Shown: positions 16,522 to 27,000, numbered from the stretch's first letter. The stretch is DNA of 64,000 nt from an uncultured Chloroflexota bacterium (GCA_937901745.1 CALGSZ010000032.1:62001-126000), one strand, 5' to 3'. The notes: generated from the letters alone by a model not told the origin. A program made the numbers and translations.

Positions 16522-18326
16522 CCAGCGGGGCCGCGACAACAATCGCCCCCTTCGAGCGCACGGTGCGCGCTGGCAGCCGCTGGGGCGTCGTGCCGCTGAT
16601 GGTTGCTCTCGCGCTCGTCGCCGCGGTCTGGCTCCGGTACGCCGACCCGTGGGCCGACGTCGATACGGCAGTCCTTGCTCATGCCGCGCGAGCCGTGCTC
16701 AACGAGGGGACGGTCACGCCGAGCCAGGCGGCGTACGACCACGGCTTCGCGTATCCGACGCTCCTCGCCTCGCTTGCGGCCGTGACCGGGCTGCCGATCC
16801 GCGAGCTTCAAACCACCGTCCTGCCATGGTTGACGGTGGCAACGGCGCTGATGGCGTTCGCCGCGTTCCGGGCGATCTCGGGGAGCGCGCGGGCCGGGGC
16901 AGTCGCCGCCTCCCTCCTCTTCGTGCAACCAGACTTCCTCTTCGTCAATCAGCGCGGCAGCCACGAGAAGATGACGTGGACGCTCGTGCTCGCGCTGATC
17001 TTCGCCTTGATGGCGAGCCTGCGCGGGCGGCGGCTGCAAGAGGTCGCCCCATACGTCATCGTCTTTTATCTCTGTGGCTTCGCCTTCCTCTGCACGAACG
17101 CCTTCTTCGGCTCCTCGTTCACCACGATCATCCTGCTTTCGCTGCTCGGCGGCATCCTCGTCGCCCGCCGATTCTTCCGCGTTCACGCTTCTCGGCGGCT
17201 CTTGCCGCGCCTTGCATATGTCTTCATCGCCCTGACGATGCTGACCTACCTCATCGTCTTCTATCTCTACGCCCCGGCAACGAACAATCTCGCCAGCCTC
17301 GGCCGCCTCGTCGATCGCCTGGCCGCGCTCTACCTCAACGTCGAAACCCAGGTTGAGAGCCGCGTCTCCTCGGCGGCAGCCGTCCGTTCGAACGCGGCCA
17401 TCGCGCGCACGGATACGACCACATCGCCGTACGCCCCCGTCTCGCTTGCCTGGGCCAATACGCGCACGTTCTTTATGTTGACCACCTTTACCTGGGTGAT
17501 GATCCTCTCGGCGCTGCTCGCTTGGCTCGCCCTGGGCACGAGCTTCCTCCGGCGTGGCGTCGCGCAGCGCGAGGTACCGCTCTTCCTCGTTTGGGCGTTC
17601 ACCGCCGCGGCGGCGGTTCAGATCGCGGCCTCGGTGGCGACGGACTTCGCGGGCGCATTGGGAAGCAATCTGCAGCTTCGCCTCTTCCCCGTTTTCGCCA
17701 TTTTCGCTGTGCCACTCGTCGTCGCCACGATCTTGCATTACCCGATGCCCCGCAGGTCCAAGTCACTCCGGTGGACCGTGATCGCCACCGGCGTCACCCT
17801 GCCGACGGCAATCGCCGCCGCCTATCCCCCCGCCATGGCCGTCGCGTTCCCGGGCGCGCTGGTCTTGATGTACGTCGTGCTCAACTGGCGTCAGTCGCTC
17901 ATGGCGCGGCGTCTTGCAACGGTCATCGGAGTCGGAGCGTTCCTGTACTTCGCCGGCGCGGCCACGCTGAAGGCGACCAACGATCCCCTCGTCAGCAACA
18001 AGTGGACGTTCTACAGCGATGCCGAAGCCTACGGTCTGCGTTGGGGCAACGAGCATCTCGCGCGCATGCTCGTCTGGGCCGAGTTCGATGAGCGCTTGCG
18101 CGAGGCGAACGAGCTGCTCCTTCCCGACCGCGGCGGAGCGACCGAGGCGCTCTGGACCCGCAGCCAAACCAGCTCGGTTCGCTACGTCTTCATGAGCGAC
18201 ATCATCGCCGCTCGATCGGCCCGCATCGGCGGCATCCTGCCCGATACCCGCGACGACGACCGCATCTATGACAACGGCCGCGTCTCGATCACTCACCGCG
18301 TGCCGCAAACGCCTTACCAGCCATGA
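16518..18326 (+). CDS. Polytopic membrane protein, GT-C glycosyltransferase-like
   Basis: 602-aa integral membrane protein with about 11-13 predicted TM helices and a C-terminal soluble part (DERLREANELLLPDRGGATE, VRYVFMSDIIAAR). The first loop after TM1 (RYADPWADVDTAVLAHAARA) carries acidic residues in the place where GT-C enzymes such as oligosaccharyltransferase or PMT-like proteins have their catalytic Asp, and a HEK motif lies in a later loop. No clear family signature was seen, so GT-C is a structural guess. The start codon overlaps the stop of the surface-protein gene. It could transfer sugars from lipid carriers to that partner. Confidence 0.6.
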   Translation: MTSGAATTIAPFERTVRAGSRWGVVPLMVALALVAAVWLRYADPWADVDTAVLAHAARAVLNEGTVTPSQAAYDHGFAYPTLLASLAAVTGLPIRELQTTVLPWLTVATALMAFAAFRAISGSARAGAVAASLLFVQPDFLFVNQRGSHEKMTWTLVLALIFALMASLRGRRLQEVAPYVIVFYLCGFAFLCTNAFFGSSFTTIILLSLLGGILVARRFFRVHASRRLLPRLAYVFIALTMLTYLIVFYLYAPATNNLASLGRLVDRLAALYLNVETQVESRVSSAAAVRSNAAIARTDTTTSPYAPVSLAWANTRTFFMLTTFTWVMILSALLAWLALGTSFLRRGVAQREVPLFLVWAFTAAAAVQIAASVATDFAGALGSNLQLRLFPVFAIFAVPLVVATILHYPMPRRSKSLRWTVIATGVTLPTAIAAAYPPAMAVAFPGALVLMYVVLNWRQSLMARRLATVIGVGAFLYFAGAATLKATNDPLVSNKWTFYSDAEAYGLRWGNEHLARMLVWAEFDERLREANELLLPDRGGATEALWTRSQTSSVRYVFMSDIIAARSARIGGILPDTRDDDRIYDNGRVSITHRVPQTPYQP

Positions 18327-18385
18327 ATCGCTCGCGAGCCTAGCTACTGGGAAGCCTTAGTCTCAAGGGATTCGGAGATAAGTCA

Positions 18386-19330
18386 ATGGAAATGATCAAT
18401 CGTTACAAGGACAGGAGCTCTGTCATCAGGCCGCTGAAGGAATCGTCGTTTCGTCTCTTCCTAGCTCTCGACAATATCGGCATCCACGTGCTGCCCAAGC
18501 ATTACTACACGCCGGTTCCCGACCGCCGGTGGCTGCTCCGTCACCGATCCGCGTGGATGGGCCGCGTCCCGCTTCAGATTCCGGGCTGGGATCTGGACAA
18601 GCACCTCGCCTGGCTCGAAACGACCTGCTCGCCTTACTACCAAGAAGTCAAGGGATTGGACGTCTACGAATCGTTGAAGGAGTACGGCGAGGGATTCGGC
18701 GCAATTGAATCCCAAGTGCTGCACTGCTTCATCCGCGCGATGAAGCCTCGCCGGATCGTCGAGATCGGCAGTGGGGTATCCACCGCCTGCATGCTCCACG
18801 CCGTGTCGATGAACGGCGGGACCAAGTTCGGAACGGAGATCACCTGCATCGAGCCGTACCCGAAGCCAGCCTTCCGGCGCCTCTCCCCGATCACGCATAT
18901 CCAAGAGCTCTGTCAGAGCGTACCCGAGTCGGTCTTCACGACCCTCGATCGCGGAGATCTGCTGTTCATCGATTCGACGCATTCGGTCAAGACCGGCTCG
19001 GACGTCGTCCACCTCTATCTGAAGGTCGTTCCGCTACTTCGACCTGGGGTCTTCATTCACATCCACGACATGAATCTTCCCTATGCCTATTTCCGGGATG
19101 AGCTGGAGAACTATTTCGGCTGGCAAGAGACGGCGCTCGTCATCGCCTGGCTGACGCACAATCCGAAGCTTCAAGTCCTCGCCAGCCTGTCGGCGCTGCA
19201 ATATGACCGGCCGAACGAGCTCAAGTCGATCCTGACCGACTACCAGCCCCAAGCAAACGTCGAAGGGCTTCGCCCCTCGCCTTCGGCTCCCGGCCATTTC
19301 CCATCGAGCCTTTGGCTCCAATCGGCTTGA
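18386..19330 (+). CDS. Class I SAM-dependent methyltransferase (Methyltransf_24 type)
   Basis: 314-aa protein with a SAM-binding core: motif I IVEIGSGVSTACML (about residue 128), acidic CIEPYPKP after strand 2, FIDSTHSVKTGSDVV and LRPGVFIHIHDMNLP. This arrangement fits the methyltransferase_24 group common in polysaccharide and cephalosporin-hydroxylase-like clusters. The N-terminal 110 residues probably form a substrate-binding cap. It probably O-methylates a sugar of the glycan made by this block. The substrate is not determined by sequence. Confidence 0.75.
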   Translation: MEMINRYKDRSSVIRPLKESSFRLFLALDNIGIHVLPKHYYTPVPDRRWLLRHRSAWMGRVPLQIPGWDLDKHLAWLETTCSPYYQEVKGLDVYESLKEYGEGFGAIESQVLHCFIRAMKPRRIVEIGSGVSTACMLHAVSMNGGTKFGTEITCIEPYPKPAFRRLSPITHIQELCQSVPESVFTTLDRGDLLFIDSTHSVKTGSDVVHLYLKVVPLLRPGVFIHIHDMNLPYAYFRDELENYFGWQETALVIAWLTHNPKLQVLASLSALQYDRPNELKSILTDYQPQANVEGLRPSPSAPGHFPSSLWLQSA

Positions 19331-19430
19331 CATGCATATGAACGCGAGCCCGCGAAGCATGTTGCCCTGTCTTGAGCACCGCAATCGGAACGGCGATGTG
19401 CGCGAGCGACCTGGCGTTGGAGGACGGTAC

Positions 19431-20642
19431 ATGAATCTGGTCGGTCGAGAAGCGTCGAATTCCTCTAGCACGAGGCGCCTCCGCGTCGGCCTCGTCGCGT
19501 ATGGCATCGATCGCCCCTTCTCCGGGATCGGCCGCTACGCGATCCAGCTTTCCGACGCGCTGCAGCGCTGCCAGCATGACATGGAATTCGTTCTCCTCTC
19601 CCCGATCGGCCAGAGCTCAGCGCCGTTCAATCGCCAACTCCTCAACCGTCCTTTGAAAAGCGCCCGCAAGCTGCCGCTGATGATGACGGCCGGCCCGCTC
19701 GAGGTTGGCCTACAAGCGCGGGCGCTGAGGCTGGACGTGGTCCACGACCTCGCGGGTGGCTCATTTTTCTATCTTCCTCGCCAGATCGCTCCATTCGTCC
19801 GCGTGGTAACGATTCACGACGCGATTCCCTATGTCTATCCCGAGACGCACGCCCGGCTGACGAATCTGCTGTTCCACCAATACATTCCGCGCACGCTGCG
19901 ATTCGTCGACCGGATCATCACCGACAGCGAGTGCTCCAAGCGCGACATCGAGCGCTTCTTCCGCACCGGTGACGGGATGGTGACGACCATCGCCTGTGGC
20001 GTCGACCAGCGATTTCGCCCCCAGCCACAAGACCGGATTGACGAGGTCCTCGGGCGATATGGGGTCGAGCCGCCTTATCTCCTCATCGTTGGCGCATTGC
20101 AGGCGAGAAAGAACGTCGAAACCGCGCTGGAAGCGTTCGCTCGCCTGAAAGCGACGGGGATGCCGCACCGGCTCGTCGTCGTCGGCAAGCAAGTCTGGAA
20201 AACCGAGGGGATCTTCCGCCGCCTGACCGATCTCGGGCTCGAACACGTCACACAGTTCACGGGTTACGTCGACGACGAGGATCTGCCAGCCATTTATGCC
20301 GGCGCCGCGTGCTTCTTGTTCCCCTCGCTCTACGAGGGATTCGGATTGCCACCGCTGGAGGCGATGGCATGCGGCACGCCCGTCGTCGTGTCGAACGCGT
20401 CGTCCCTGCCGGAGGTCGTCGGCGATGCCGGTTTGCTCGTCCCTCCCCGCGACGTGGACGGGTTTGCCGACGCCATCCGGCGTGTCATCGAGGAACCCGC
20501 TCTCGCCATGTGCCTCCGGGCGCGCGGTCTCGAGCGGGCGCGCATGTTCACCTGGGAGCGGGCCGCCGCGGCCCACGCGGCCATCTACCGTCAGGCAGCG
20601 GCCGAATTGGGCCGCGCTCCAGCCACCACTGCCCACCGCTGA
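19431..20642 (+). CDS. Glycosyltransferase family 4 (GT-B)
   Basis: 403-aa retaining GT-B enzyme. N-domain: RVGLVAYGIDRPFSGIGRYA, the Gly-rich acceptor loop, and VVTIHDAIPYVYPE. C-domain: LLIVGALQARKNVETALEAF (donor-binding strand) and the E-x7-E motif FPSLYEGFGLPPLEAMACGTP. The mannosyltransferase-like motifs agree with the GDP-mannose enzymes downstream. I chose the ATG at 19431 because of GGAGG 7 nt upstream; an in-frame ATG at 19332 lacks an SD and would add an unrelated 33 residues. Confidence 0.88.
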   Translation: MNLVGREASNSSSTRRLRVGLVAYGIDRPFSGIGRYAIQLSDALQRCQHDMEFVLLSPIGQSSAPFNRQLLNRPLKSARKLPLMMTAGPLEVGLQARALRLDVVHDLAGGSFFYLPRQIAPFVRVVTIHDAIPYVYPETHARLTNLLFHQYIPRTLRFVDRIITDSECSKRDIERFFRTGDGMVTTIACGVDQRFRPQPQDRIDEVLGRYGVEPPYLLIVGALQARKNVETALEAFARLKATGMPHRLVVVGKQVWKTEGIFRRLTDLGLEHVTQFTGYVDDEDLPAIYAGAACFLFPSLYEGFGLPPLEAMACGTPVVVSNASSLPEVVGDAGLLVPPRDVDGFADAIRRVIEEPALAMCLRARGLERARMFTWERAAAAHAAIYRQAAAELGRAPATTAHR

Positions 20643-20694
20643 CGCGGTGGCGAGCCACGGAACGTCTTGCGGTCGTGCAAGGAAGGAGACAGCA

Positions 20695-21702
20695 ATGCCG
20701 ACGGCACTCATCACGGGAATCACGGGGCAAGACGGCAGTTACCTCGCGGAATACCTTCTGGACCTCGGCTATCGCGTCGTCGGGGTTACACGCCGGACGA
20801 GCACGGACACGGGTAGCCGCATTGGGCACCTGCGCGACCGGATTGAGCTCGCCAGCGCCGACTTGCTCGACCAGACCTCGCTCCTCGCACTCGTCGAGCA
20901 GTTCCAGCCGGATGAGGTCTACAACCTCGCCGCGCAGAGCTTCGTCCCGACCTCTTGGGAGCAGCCGGTGCTGACCGGGGAGTTCACGGCACTCGGCGTT
21001 ACCCGTCTCCTCGAAGCGGTCCGGCTCGCGAAACCCAACGCGCGGTTCTATCAAGCTTCGTCGTCAGAGATGTTCGGGAAGGTCCAGGCCGTCCCCCAGA
21101 ACGAGCGCACCCCGTTCTACCCGCGCTCGCCATACGGCGTTTCCAAGCTGTACGGCCACTGGATCACGGTTAACTACCGTGAGAGCTACGGGCTCCACGC
21201 CTCATCCGGCATCTTGTTCAACCACGAGTCACCGCGACGCGGATTGGAGTTCGTGACGCGGAAAATCACCTACGGCGTCGCCCGCATCAAGCATGGGATC
21301 GACCGGGAGCTGCGGCTCGGCAACCTCGAGGCGCGGCGCGACTGGGGCTTCGCGGGTGACTATGTCCGCGCCATGCACCTGATGCTCCAGCAAGATGAGC
21401 CCGGCGACTACGTCATCGCCACCGGAGAAACGCACTCCGTCCGTGAGTTCTGCGAGCTTGCCTTCGGCATCGTCGGTCTGGACTGGCAGGACTACGTCGT
21501 CGTCGATCCGGCGTTCTACCGGCCCGCTGAGGTCGATCTCCTGGTCGGCGATGCCTCGCACGCCCGCCGGGTGCTCGGATGGGAGCCCGCCGTCAACTTC
21601 GAGGAGCTTGTGCGCCTCATGGTCGAGGCGGATCTCGCTCTGGTTGCCGACGAAATCGCTCGCGGCGTAATCCGCCGGGAGACGATGGTCGGCGTTGGGT
21701 AG
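20695..21702 (+). CDS. gmd: GDP-mannose 4,6-dehydratase
   Basis: 335-aa extended SDR enzyme that converts GDP-D-mannose to GDP-4-keto-6-deoxymannose. It has the NADP(H) motif TGITGQDGSYLAEYLL, AAQSFVPTSWEQP, the catalytic SSSEMFG and Y-x3-K (SPYGVSK), and the GMD-specific RLGNLEARRDWGFAGDYVRA. The start is the ATG with AAGGAGG-type SD (AGGAAGGAGA); the same frame runs open further upstream inside the GT4 gene but that part is not homologous. Followed 3 bp later by a close paralogue. Confidence 0.93.
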   Translation: MPTALITGITGQDGSYLAEYLLDLGYRVVGVTRRTSTDTGSRIGHLRDRIELASADLLDQTSLLALVEQFQPDEVYNLAAQSFVPTSWEQPVLTGEFTALGVTRLLEAVRLAKPNARFYQASSSEMFGKVQAVPQNERTPFYPRSPYGVSKLYGHWITVNYRESYGLHASSGILFNHESPRRGLEFVTRKITYGVARIKHGIDRELRLGNLEARRDWGFAGDYVRAMHLMLQQDEPGDYVIATGETHSVREFCELAFGIVGLDWQDYVVVDPAFYRPAEVDLLVGDASHARRVLGWEPAVNFEELVRLMVEADLALVADEIARGVIRRETMVGVG

Positions 21703-21705
21703 CCA

Positions 21706-22713
21706 ATGGTTACCGCGCTCATCACTGGTATCGGCGGACAAGACGGCGTCTACCTGGCCCAACATCTACGGGATCGAGGCGTTGAAGTCTGGGGGCTGAC
21801 GCGCTCAGGCTCGCTGCCGCCGGAGCTGTCATTCGTGCACGCCACGCCGTCCGCCGACATACGGAATCAGCAAGAACTCGAGGGAGCCATCGCGGCGGCC
21901 AAGCCGGACGAGATCTACCACCTCGCCGCTCAATCCTCGGTCATGGCGTCATGGGACGACCCGGTCGGCACGGGTGACATCACCGGCCTCGGTACCGCGC
22001 GCCTCCTGGAAGCCGTCCGCCGCTGCGCGCCTTCCGCGCGCGTCTTCGTCGCCTCGTCGAGCGAAGTGTTCGGTGAGCCAGACCGATCCCCACAAGACGA
22101 GACGACGCCGATCCGCCCGGCCTCACCGTACGGCGCGGCGAAAGCCTACTCGCATCACCTGGCGCACATGTATCGCCGCCGGCATGGACTCTTCGTCGCC
22201 GTGGGCATTCTCTACAACCACGAGTCGCCGCGCCGGCCAGCCGCGTTCGTCACGCGCAAGATCGCGCGCGGCGCGGTCGCCATCGCGCGCGGCGAGCAGA
22301 AAGAGCTGCGTCTCGGGAATCTGGAGGCGCGGCGCGACTGGGGTTACGCGGGCGATTACGTCCGCGCGATGCACCTGATGCTCCAGCAGGACGAGCCAAG
22401 CGATTACGTCATCGCGACCGGAGAAGCGCACACCGTCCGCGAACTGTGCGAGCTTGCCTTCGCTCGCGTCGGGCTCGACTACCGCGATTATGTGCGGAGC
22501 GATCCCGCCCTTTGGCGACCTGCCGAGCCAGTCCCGCTCGTCGGGGACATCGGTAAGGCGCGAGCCGAGCTCGGCTGGTCACCTTCGATGTCGTTCCGCC
22601 AGCTAGTCAATCTCCTGATCGACGCGGAGCTCGGTTGGGCGTCCTCGCTGCCCGTTCCCCAGTTGGGCGATCTCCTCATGGATGTCGTGATTTCGGACGA
22701 ACGGTCAGGGTAA
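21706..22713 (+). CDS. GDP-mannose 4,6-dehydratase-like SDR, tandem paralogue
   Basis: 335-aa extended SDR, same length as its neighbour. Shared motifs: TGIGGQDGVYLA, LAAQSSVMASW, VASSSEVFG, SPYGAAK, RLGNLEARRDWGYAGDYVRA and LMLQQDEPSDYVIATGEAHT. The stretch around the last two is almost identical in both copies, so they arose by duplication. Catalytic Ser-Glu and Tyr-Lys are kept, so it is presumably active, either as a second dehydratase or in a following step such as 4-reduction to GDP-rhamnose (RMD). Sequence alone does not decide; similarity favours dehydratase. Confidence 0.85.
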   Translation: MVTALITGIGGQDGVYLAQHLRDRGVEVWGLTRSGSLPPELSFVHATPSADIRNQQELEGAIAAAKPDEIYHLAAQSSVMASWDDPVGTGDITGLGTARLLEAVRRCAPSARVFVASSSEVFGEPDRSPQDETTPIRPASPYGAAKAYSHHLAHMYRRRHGLFVAVGILYNHESPRRPAAFVTRKIARGAVAIARGEQKELRLGNLEARRDWGYAGDYVRAMHLMLQQDEPSDYVIATGEAHTVRELCELAFARVGLDYRDYVRSDPALWRPAEPVPLVGDIGKARAELGWSPSMSFRQLVNLLIDAELGWASSLPVPQLGDLLMDVVISDERSG

Positions 22714-22716
22714 GGA

Positions 22717-23988
22717 ATGACGCGAGAAGGTGACGTCCCGGTAACCGAAGGCGACCGAAGGATGTTCCTCGCCATCCTCGGCGCCTTCGTCTATGACGGC
22801 TCGGCGGGAGATGCCGCCGCGCGGCTCCAGTCAGCGGCAGCAGATCTATCGTCGTGGGATGCCGTCGAGCAGCTCCTCAAGATCCATGGGTGCTCCTTGA
22901 TCGCCTATCACCTCTTCTCGTCACCCGAGGTGCGGGCCGCGTGCCAGCCGCCTGAAACGCTCATGGCATCTCTCAGGAAGCGGTACGCCGCGGCCTTCGC
23001 GCAGGTCTACGCGGCCGCGCCGATTCTGCAGGAGTTGGCGCTGGCGTTTGCCAACGCGGGAGTGCCGGCCTTGGCGATCAAAGGCCCCTCCGTCGGCGCC
23101 TGGCTCTATGGCGATCCGGCCCTCCGCGAATACTGCGACTTCGATTTCGTCGTGCCAGAGGCGCGGGCCCGCACGGTCCACGCGCTGCTCACCGACTTCG
23201 GCTATCACTGCGTCGAGGACCCGTTCAGGTCGCCGCCGCTGTACGGAGGCGCCTCGCTCCGGTCGGCAACGTACACCGGACCAAAGGGGATGAACGTCGA
23301 CCTGCGGTTCGATCCCTTGCGCATCCTCTGGAAATCCCGGGGGACGCGCGCTGAGCTGTTCAACCGCTGGTGGGAACGGCGCCTGCAGATCGATGTCAAC
23401 GGCGTCCAGCTCGATACGCCCGGGCCGGAGGATCAGTTCATGTTCTTCGCGCGGCACCTCCAGGCCCACGAGTACGCCCGCGCGAAGTGGATCGTGGACA
23501 TCCTCCTGCTGCTGCGCCGCTGCGGAGCCGATCTCGACTGGCAAGCGATCGGCCGGGAGGCGAGGGCATACGGCATCCAAGGAGGTCTCTACCGGACCTT
23601 GGAGGTGCTAGATCGCGTCTACGGAGCGCAAATCCCCGAGGAGGCATGGGCCGCGCTGCGGCCCAACATCGCGGTGCGCGCGCTACACCGCAGGGTCTGG
23701 CCGGATGCCAAGGTCACCCCGAGCATCCACCAAGACGTCTCCGACAACCCCACCCCGCTCAACTTGCGACCAGGCCGGCTGCGAGAGACCCGGCAGTTGT
23801 ACGCCCTGGCGCTGTTCCTCGTAGATCAGAACCGAGCGCAGAACGTCGCGTATCTCGCGCGCCGCATGTTCCCGCCGCGCGCCTGGTTGCGGCAGACGTA
23901 CGCGCCGAGCAGAGTAGCGGGTGCCTCGTACATCACGATGTGGTACCGCCACGCGCGAGCCGGGCTGCTCGGTCCGCCATCTCCATAG
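22717..23988 (+). CDS. Nucleotidyltransferase-family protein (PF14907 type)
   Basis: 423-aa protein of the uncharacterised nucleotidyltransferase family NTP_transf_5. The core reads ALAIKGPSVGAWLYGDPALR followed by EYCDFDFVV, with the paired acidic residues of the pol-beta-type fold. Later segments (FFARHLQAHEYARAKWIVDI) fit the family helical half. The family is often found with PqqD, HPr-kinase-like and lasso-peptide or capsule genes. Here it ends the glycan operon 4 bp after the paralogous SDR gene, while PqqD and HprK-like genes lie 5.6 kb further on. The nucleotide and acceptor are unknown. Confidence 0.78.
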   Translation: MTREGDVPVTEGDRRMFLAILGAFVYDGSAGDAAARLQSAAADLSSWDAVEQLLKIHGCSLIAYHLFSSPEVRAACQPPETLMASLRKRYAAAFAQVYAAAPILQELALAFANAGVPALAIKGPSVGAWLYGDPALREYCDFDFVVPEARARTVHALLTDFGYHCVEDPFRSPPLYGGASLRSATYTGPKGMNVDLRFDPLRILWKSRGTRAELFNRWWERRLQIDVNGVQLDTPGPEDQFMFFARHLQAHEYARAKWIVDILLLLRRCGADLDWQAIGREARAYGIQGGLYRTLEVLDRVYGAQIPEEAWAALRPNIAVRALHRRVWPDAKVTPSIHQDVSDNPTPLNLRPGRLRETRQLYALALFLVDQNRAQNVAYLARRMFPPRAWLRQTYAPSRVAGASYITMWYRHARAGLLGPPSP

Positions 23989-24020
23989 CGATCCAGAAAT
24001 GACAGATCGGCAGGAAAAGA

Positions 24021-24063
24021 CCGGGGGAGAAGGGTGGCTTCCCGCCAAGCCCCTCTCCCCCGG
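24021..24063. terminator. Bidirectional hairpin between convergent genes
   Basis: Arms CCGGGGGAGA and TCTCCCCCGG are perfect complements over 10 bp and extend by further G-C pairs after one mismatch. The hairpin lies between the nucleotidyltransferase gene (ends 23988) and the convergent 1172-aa protein gene (ends 24086). Confidence 0.75.
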
Positions 24064-24085
24064 CCAGTGCTGACTCCGTTGCGGA

Positions 24086-27000
24086 TTAGTTCGGTATCTG
24101 GATCGACCCTTCCCGATCCGTCGGAGTGGCGCCGGACGCGCCGCAGACGAACGGCCGGCCCCACGCATGGACATCCCAGCAGTGTCCACCCGTGATCGCC
24201 CGGACGACGACGCCGGGCTTGATGTACTGCCGGACCGCGTGCGGATCACCGGGATTCAGCCGCTTCGTGGCCATCGGGTCGGTATAGAACTCCCCGCTGT
24301 TGTTGGGCCCGGCCACGATGCCGAAGTGCTTGCCGTTCTGGACCGACTTGTTCGCGGTGAAGAACCGCTTGCTGCCGCTCTTCCCGGTGACGACTGGCTG
24401 GTCGCACCGTGGCGTGTTGCAGATGACCATGCCATCAGGATTGTTGATGGTGAAGTCGCCCTCGAAGCCGAGGATCGTCTTCTTGAGGTCAACGCGCCAC
24501 GGCTCGTACTCCACGATGCCCACGGACTGGGTTGGGATTTGCCGCGAGCCAGTGCTCCCAGCCGCCTGCGCCGCCTGATCCGGGCATGCCGGCGGTGTCA
24601 GGTTCTCCAGCGTCCGGTTCACCTGGCTCTTGCCGAAGTCGCCCGCCAGGTGCACATCGACCAAGAGCTCACCAGTCGCGATACTGCGCACAGCGATGTC
24701 GATGGAATGGAATCGGTTGCAGGCGCGGGCGAGACCACCGGTGCCAAAGTGCTGGGTGATCATCCACCGCGTGCCGTCCTGGCTGTCGAAGATGATGTTC
24801 TTGAAGCCCGCGTGCGGCTCCTCCATGCCGTGCTTCGACGCGACATAGTGGAACGGCGGCTTCTTGTTCGGCGCGAAGTGCTCCGGATTCGACCCGTGCT
24901 CGTGGCGGTGATAGCACCAGTAGACCGGGTCGATCAGCGGGTGCCACGTCGCGTAGGTCTTGCCGTCGGGGCCGGTGGTCACGTACTGGTCATGGACCCA
25001 AGATGGGCACGTCTCGTTCGGGCGCGGCACCTCCCGCCCACTCGGCACCGCTGGCGCCGGCGACGCCTTGCCGTCCTGCTCAGCGAGCAGGATCCAGTAG
25101 GTGTCCCGCGTCACGTGATTGCCGGGCCGGTCAGTCGGGTCGAAGACGCCGCCGAGTTTCACCGTCCCAGCCCCGAACGTCTTGCGGTATGTCGGCAGCG
25201 TTTTGCCGTTGACGACCACATCGCCCGCCTTCGTCCAGGCTTGGATCCACTTCGGCACGGTGCTTCCGCCGCGCCAGACGAGTGCTAGCGTGGCGGGCCG
25301 ATTGAGCTCGACTTCGAACCAGTCGGAGCGAGTTTGCGCGCGGTGCACGCTGTAGTTGTAGGTCGGGAGAATATCCCACCCGACGTACGCGCCGGGATTG
25401 TCGACCTTCTGCGCGCCGCGCGTCGGATCGTCGATCACCAGGCCCTTGTTGAACTGGCGCGGTCGATAGACGACCTTCGACCAGTTGACCCCGCCGTCGG
25501 CATTGATCGCGTACGAGGCGAGGAGGACGCGCTGGTTGGCGCCCGGCACGGTGCTGGTCCCGCCGGACGTCGGCTCCTCGACCACCTGGCCGACCGTAAA
25601 GCGAACGGTCAGCGGCGTACCCGCCTGGCCGGTCGCGTTCGGCCCGCTGTAGCAGGTGGCCGTCAGCGTGTGCGCGCCTTCGCTGGGCGTCCACGGATGG
25701 AAGTCCCCAGAGCGATCCCCCGCCAGGGCGTACGGAGCCGTGTTCTCGATCCGGAACGTCGGCTTGTTATCGAGGCCGAAGCGCACGCTCCCGACCTTCT
25801 CGGGCGACGTGATGGCCACCACATTCAGGTTCTTCGTCGGCAGCTTCGAGAAGTCAAGAACCGCGCCGTCCTCCAGCGTGCCGATCTCCTCGTCGGTGTC
25901 GGCGTTGACGAGGACGAGACGCACGACCGCGGACGTCGCGGCCGCCGCCAGCTCTGCCGTCGGCGTGTCTTCCATCGCGGGGCAGACGCCGGCGCAGACG
26001 GTCACATCGTCAAAGATGAGCTCGAAGGTGCGCCGCTCTCGATCGCCGAGCTGGACTTCGCTGATTGGATCGGCGCCGAGATTCGTGGCACCGCTGAGAT
26101 CGGCCACGCGGTCGCCATCCAAGCGGACCTCGACTTCGCTGCCATCCTCACCGATGCGAACCCGCAGCTCGAGCGTGTGCCATTCACCCGCCGTCGCGGT
26201 CGTCTCCGACCAGGTCGTCTGACCTGCCACCTCGTTGAGTGTCCCGAGCTTCCCGTCAGGACCAACCACCACCGCCAGCACCGGCGATCCGTCCGCCGTC
26301 AAGAGCTGGAGTAGCGAGACTTCCTCGGATTCCTGGCTGACCTGCTTGAAGCGCAGCTGATAGGTGACATCCGTCTGCTCGCCGTCCAGCTCCTTGCGAG
26401 CGAACGCGGGCGAGCCGGACGCCGCGGCCCGGACGGCGTAAGCGCCGGTGGCGACATCGTCGGCCTGCACGGCCAACCCCTCGGCGCTGGTCCACCGGCT
26501 CAGGTCACCGGTCTCGAAGTCGTCCTCGAACAGGACGCCAGATCTGTGACTCTGGTGCGACTCGTCACTCTCGTCAACACAAACGCCGTCCGCGCAGGCC
26601 TCGCTTTCGCAGACATTGCCGCAGGCGCCGCAGTTGTTCGGATCGCTGGCCAGGCTGTCGCGGCTGACGCACGTCCCACCGCAACACACCTCATCGTCGC
26701 AGCAATCCTTGTCGATCTCGCAGGTGCCACCTGGCGCGCAGTCAGCGCACTGACCGCCCTGGCAGGTGCCACCCATTCCGCAAGGAGTGCCATCCGGCAC
26801 GCTGGTCGAGACGCAGCCTTCTACCGGATCGCAGATGTCCTCGGTGCAGGCGTTGCCGTCGTCGCACTTGTTGCCGCATGCCAAGCAGTTATCCACGGTA
26901 TCGAGCGGCGTCTCACAGCCGTTGCTCGGATCGCCGTCGCAGTCGCCGTAGCCCGGCTCACACTCACCGACCGCGCAGGCACCGGCGACACAGATGGCCG

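Noticed and set aside
20296..20694. Upstream in-frame extension of the gmd gene
   Set aside because: It lies inside the GT4 coding sequence in another frame; the SDR homology starts exactly at the SD-led ATG at 20695.
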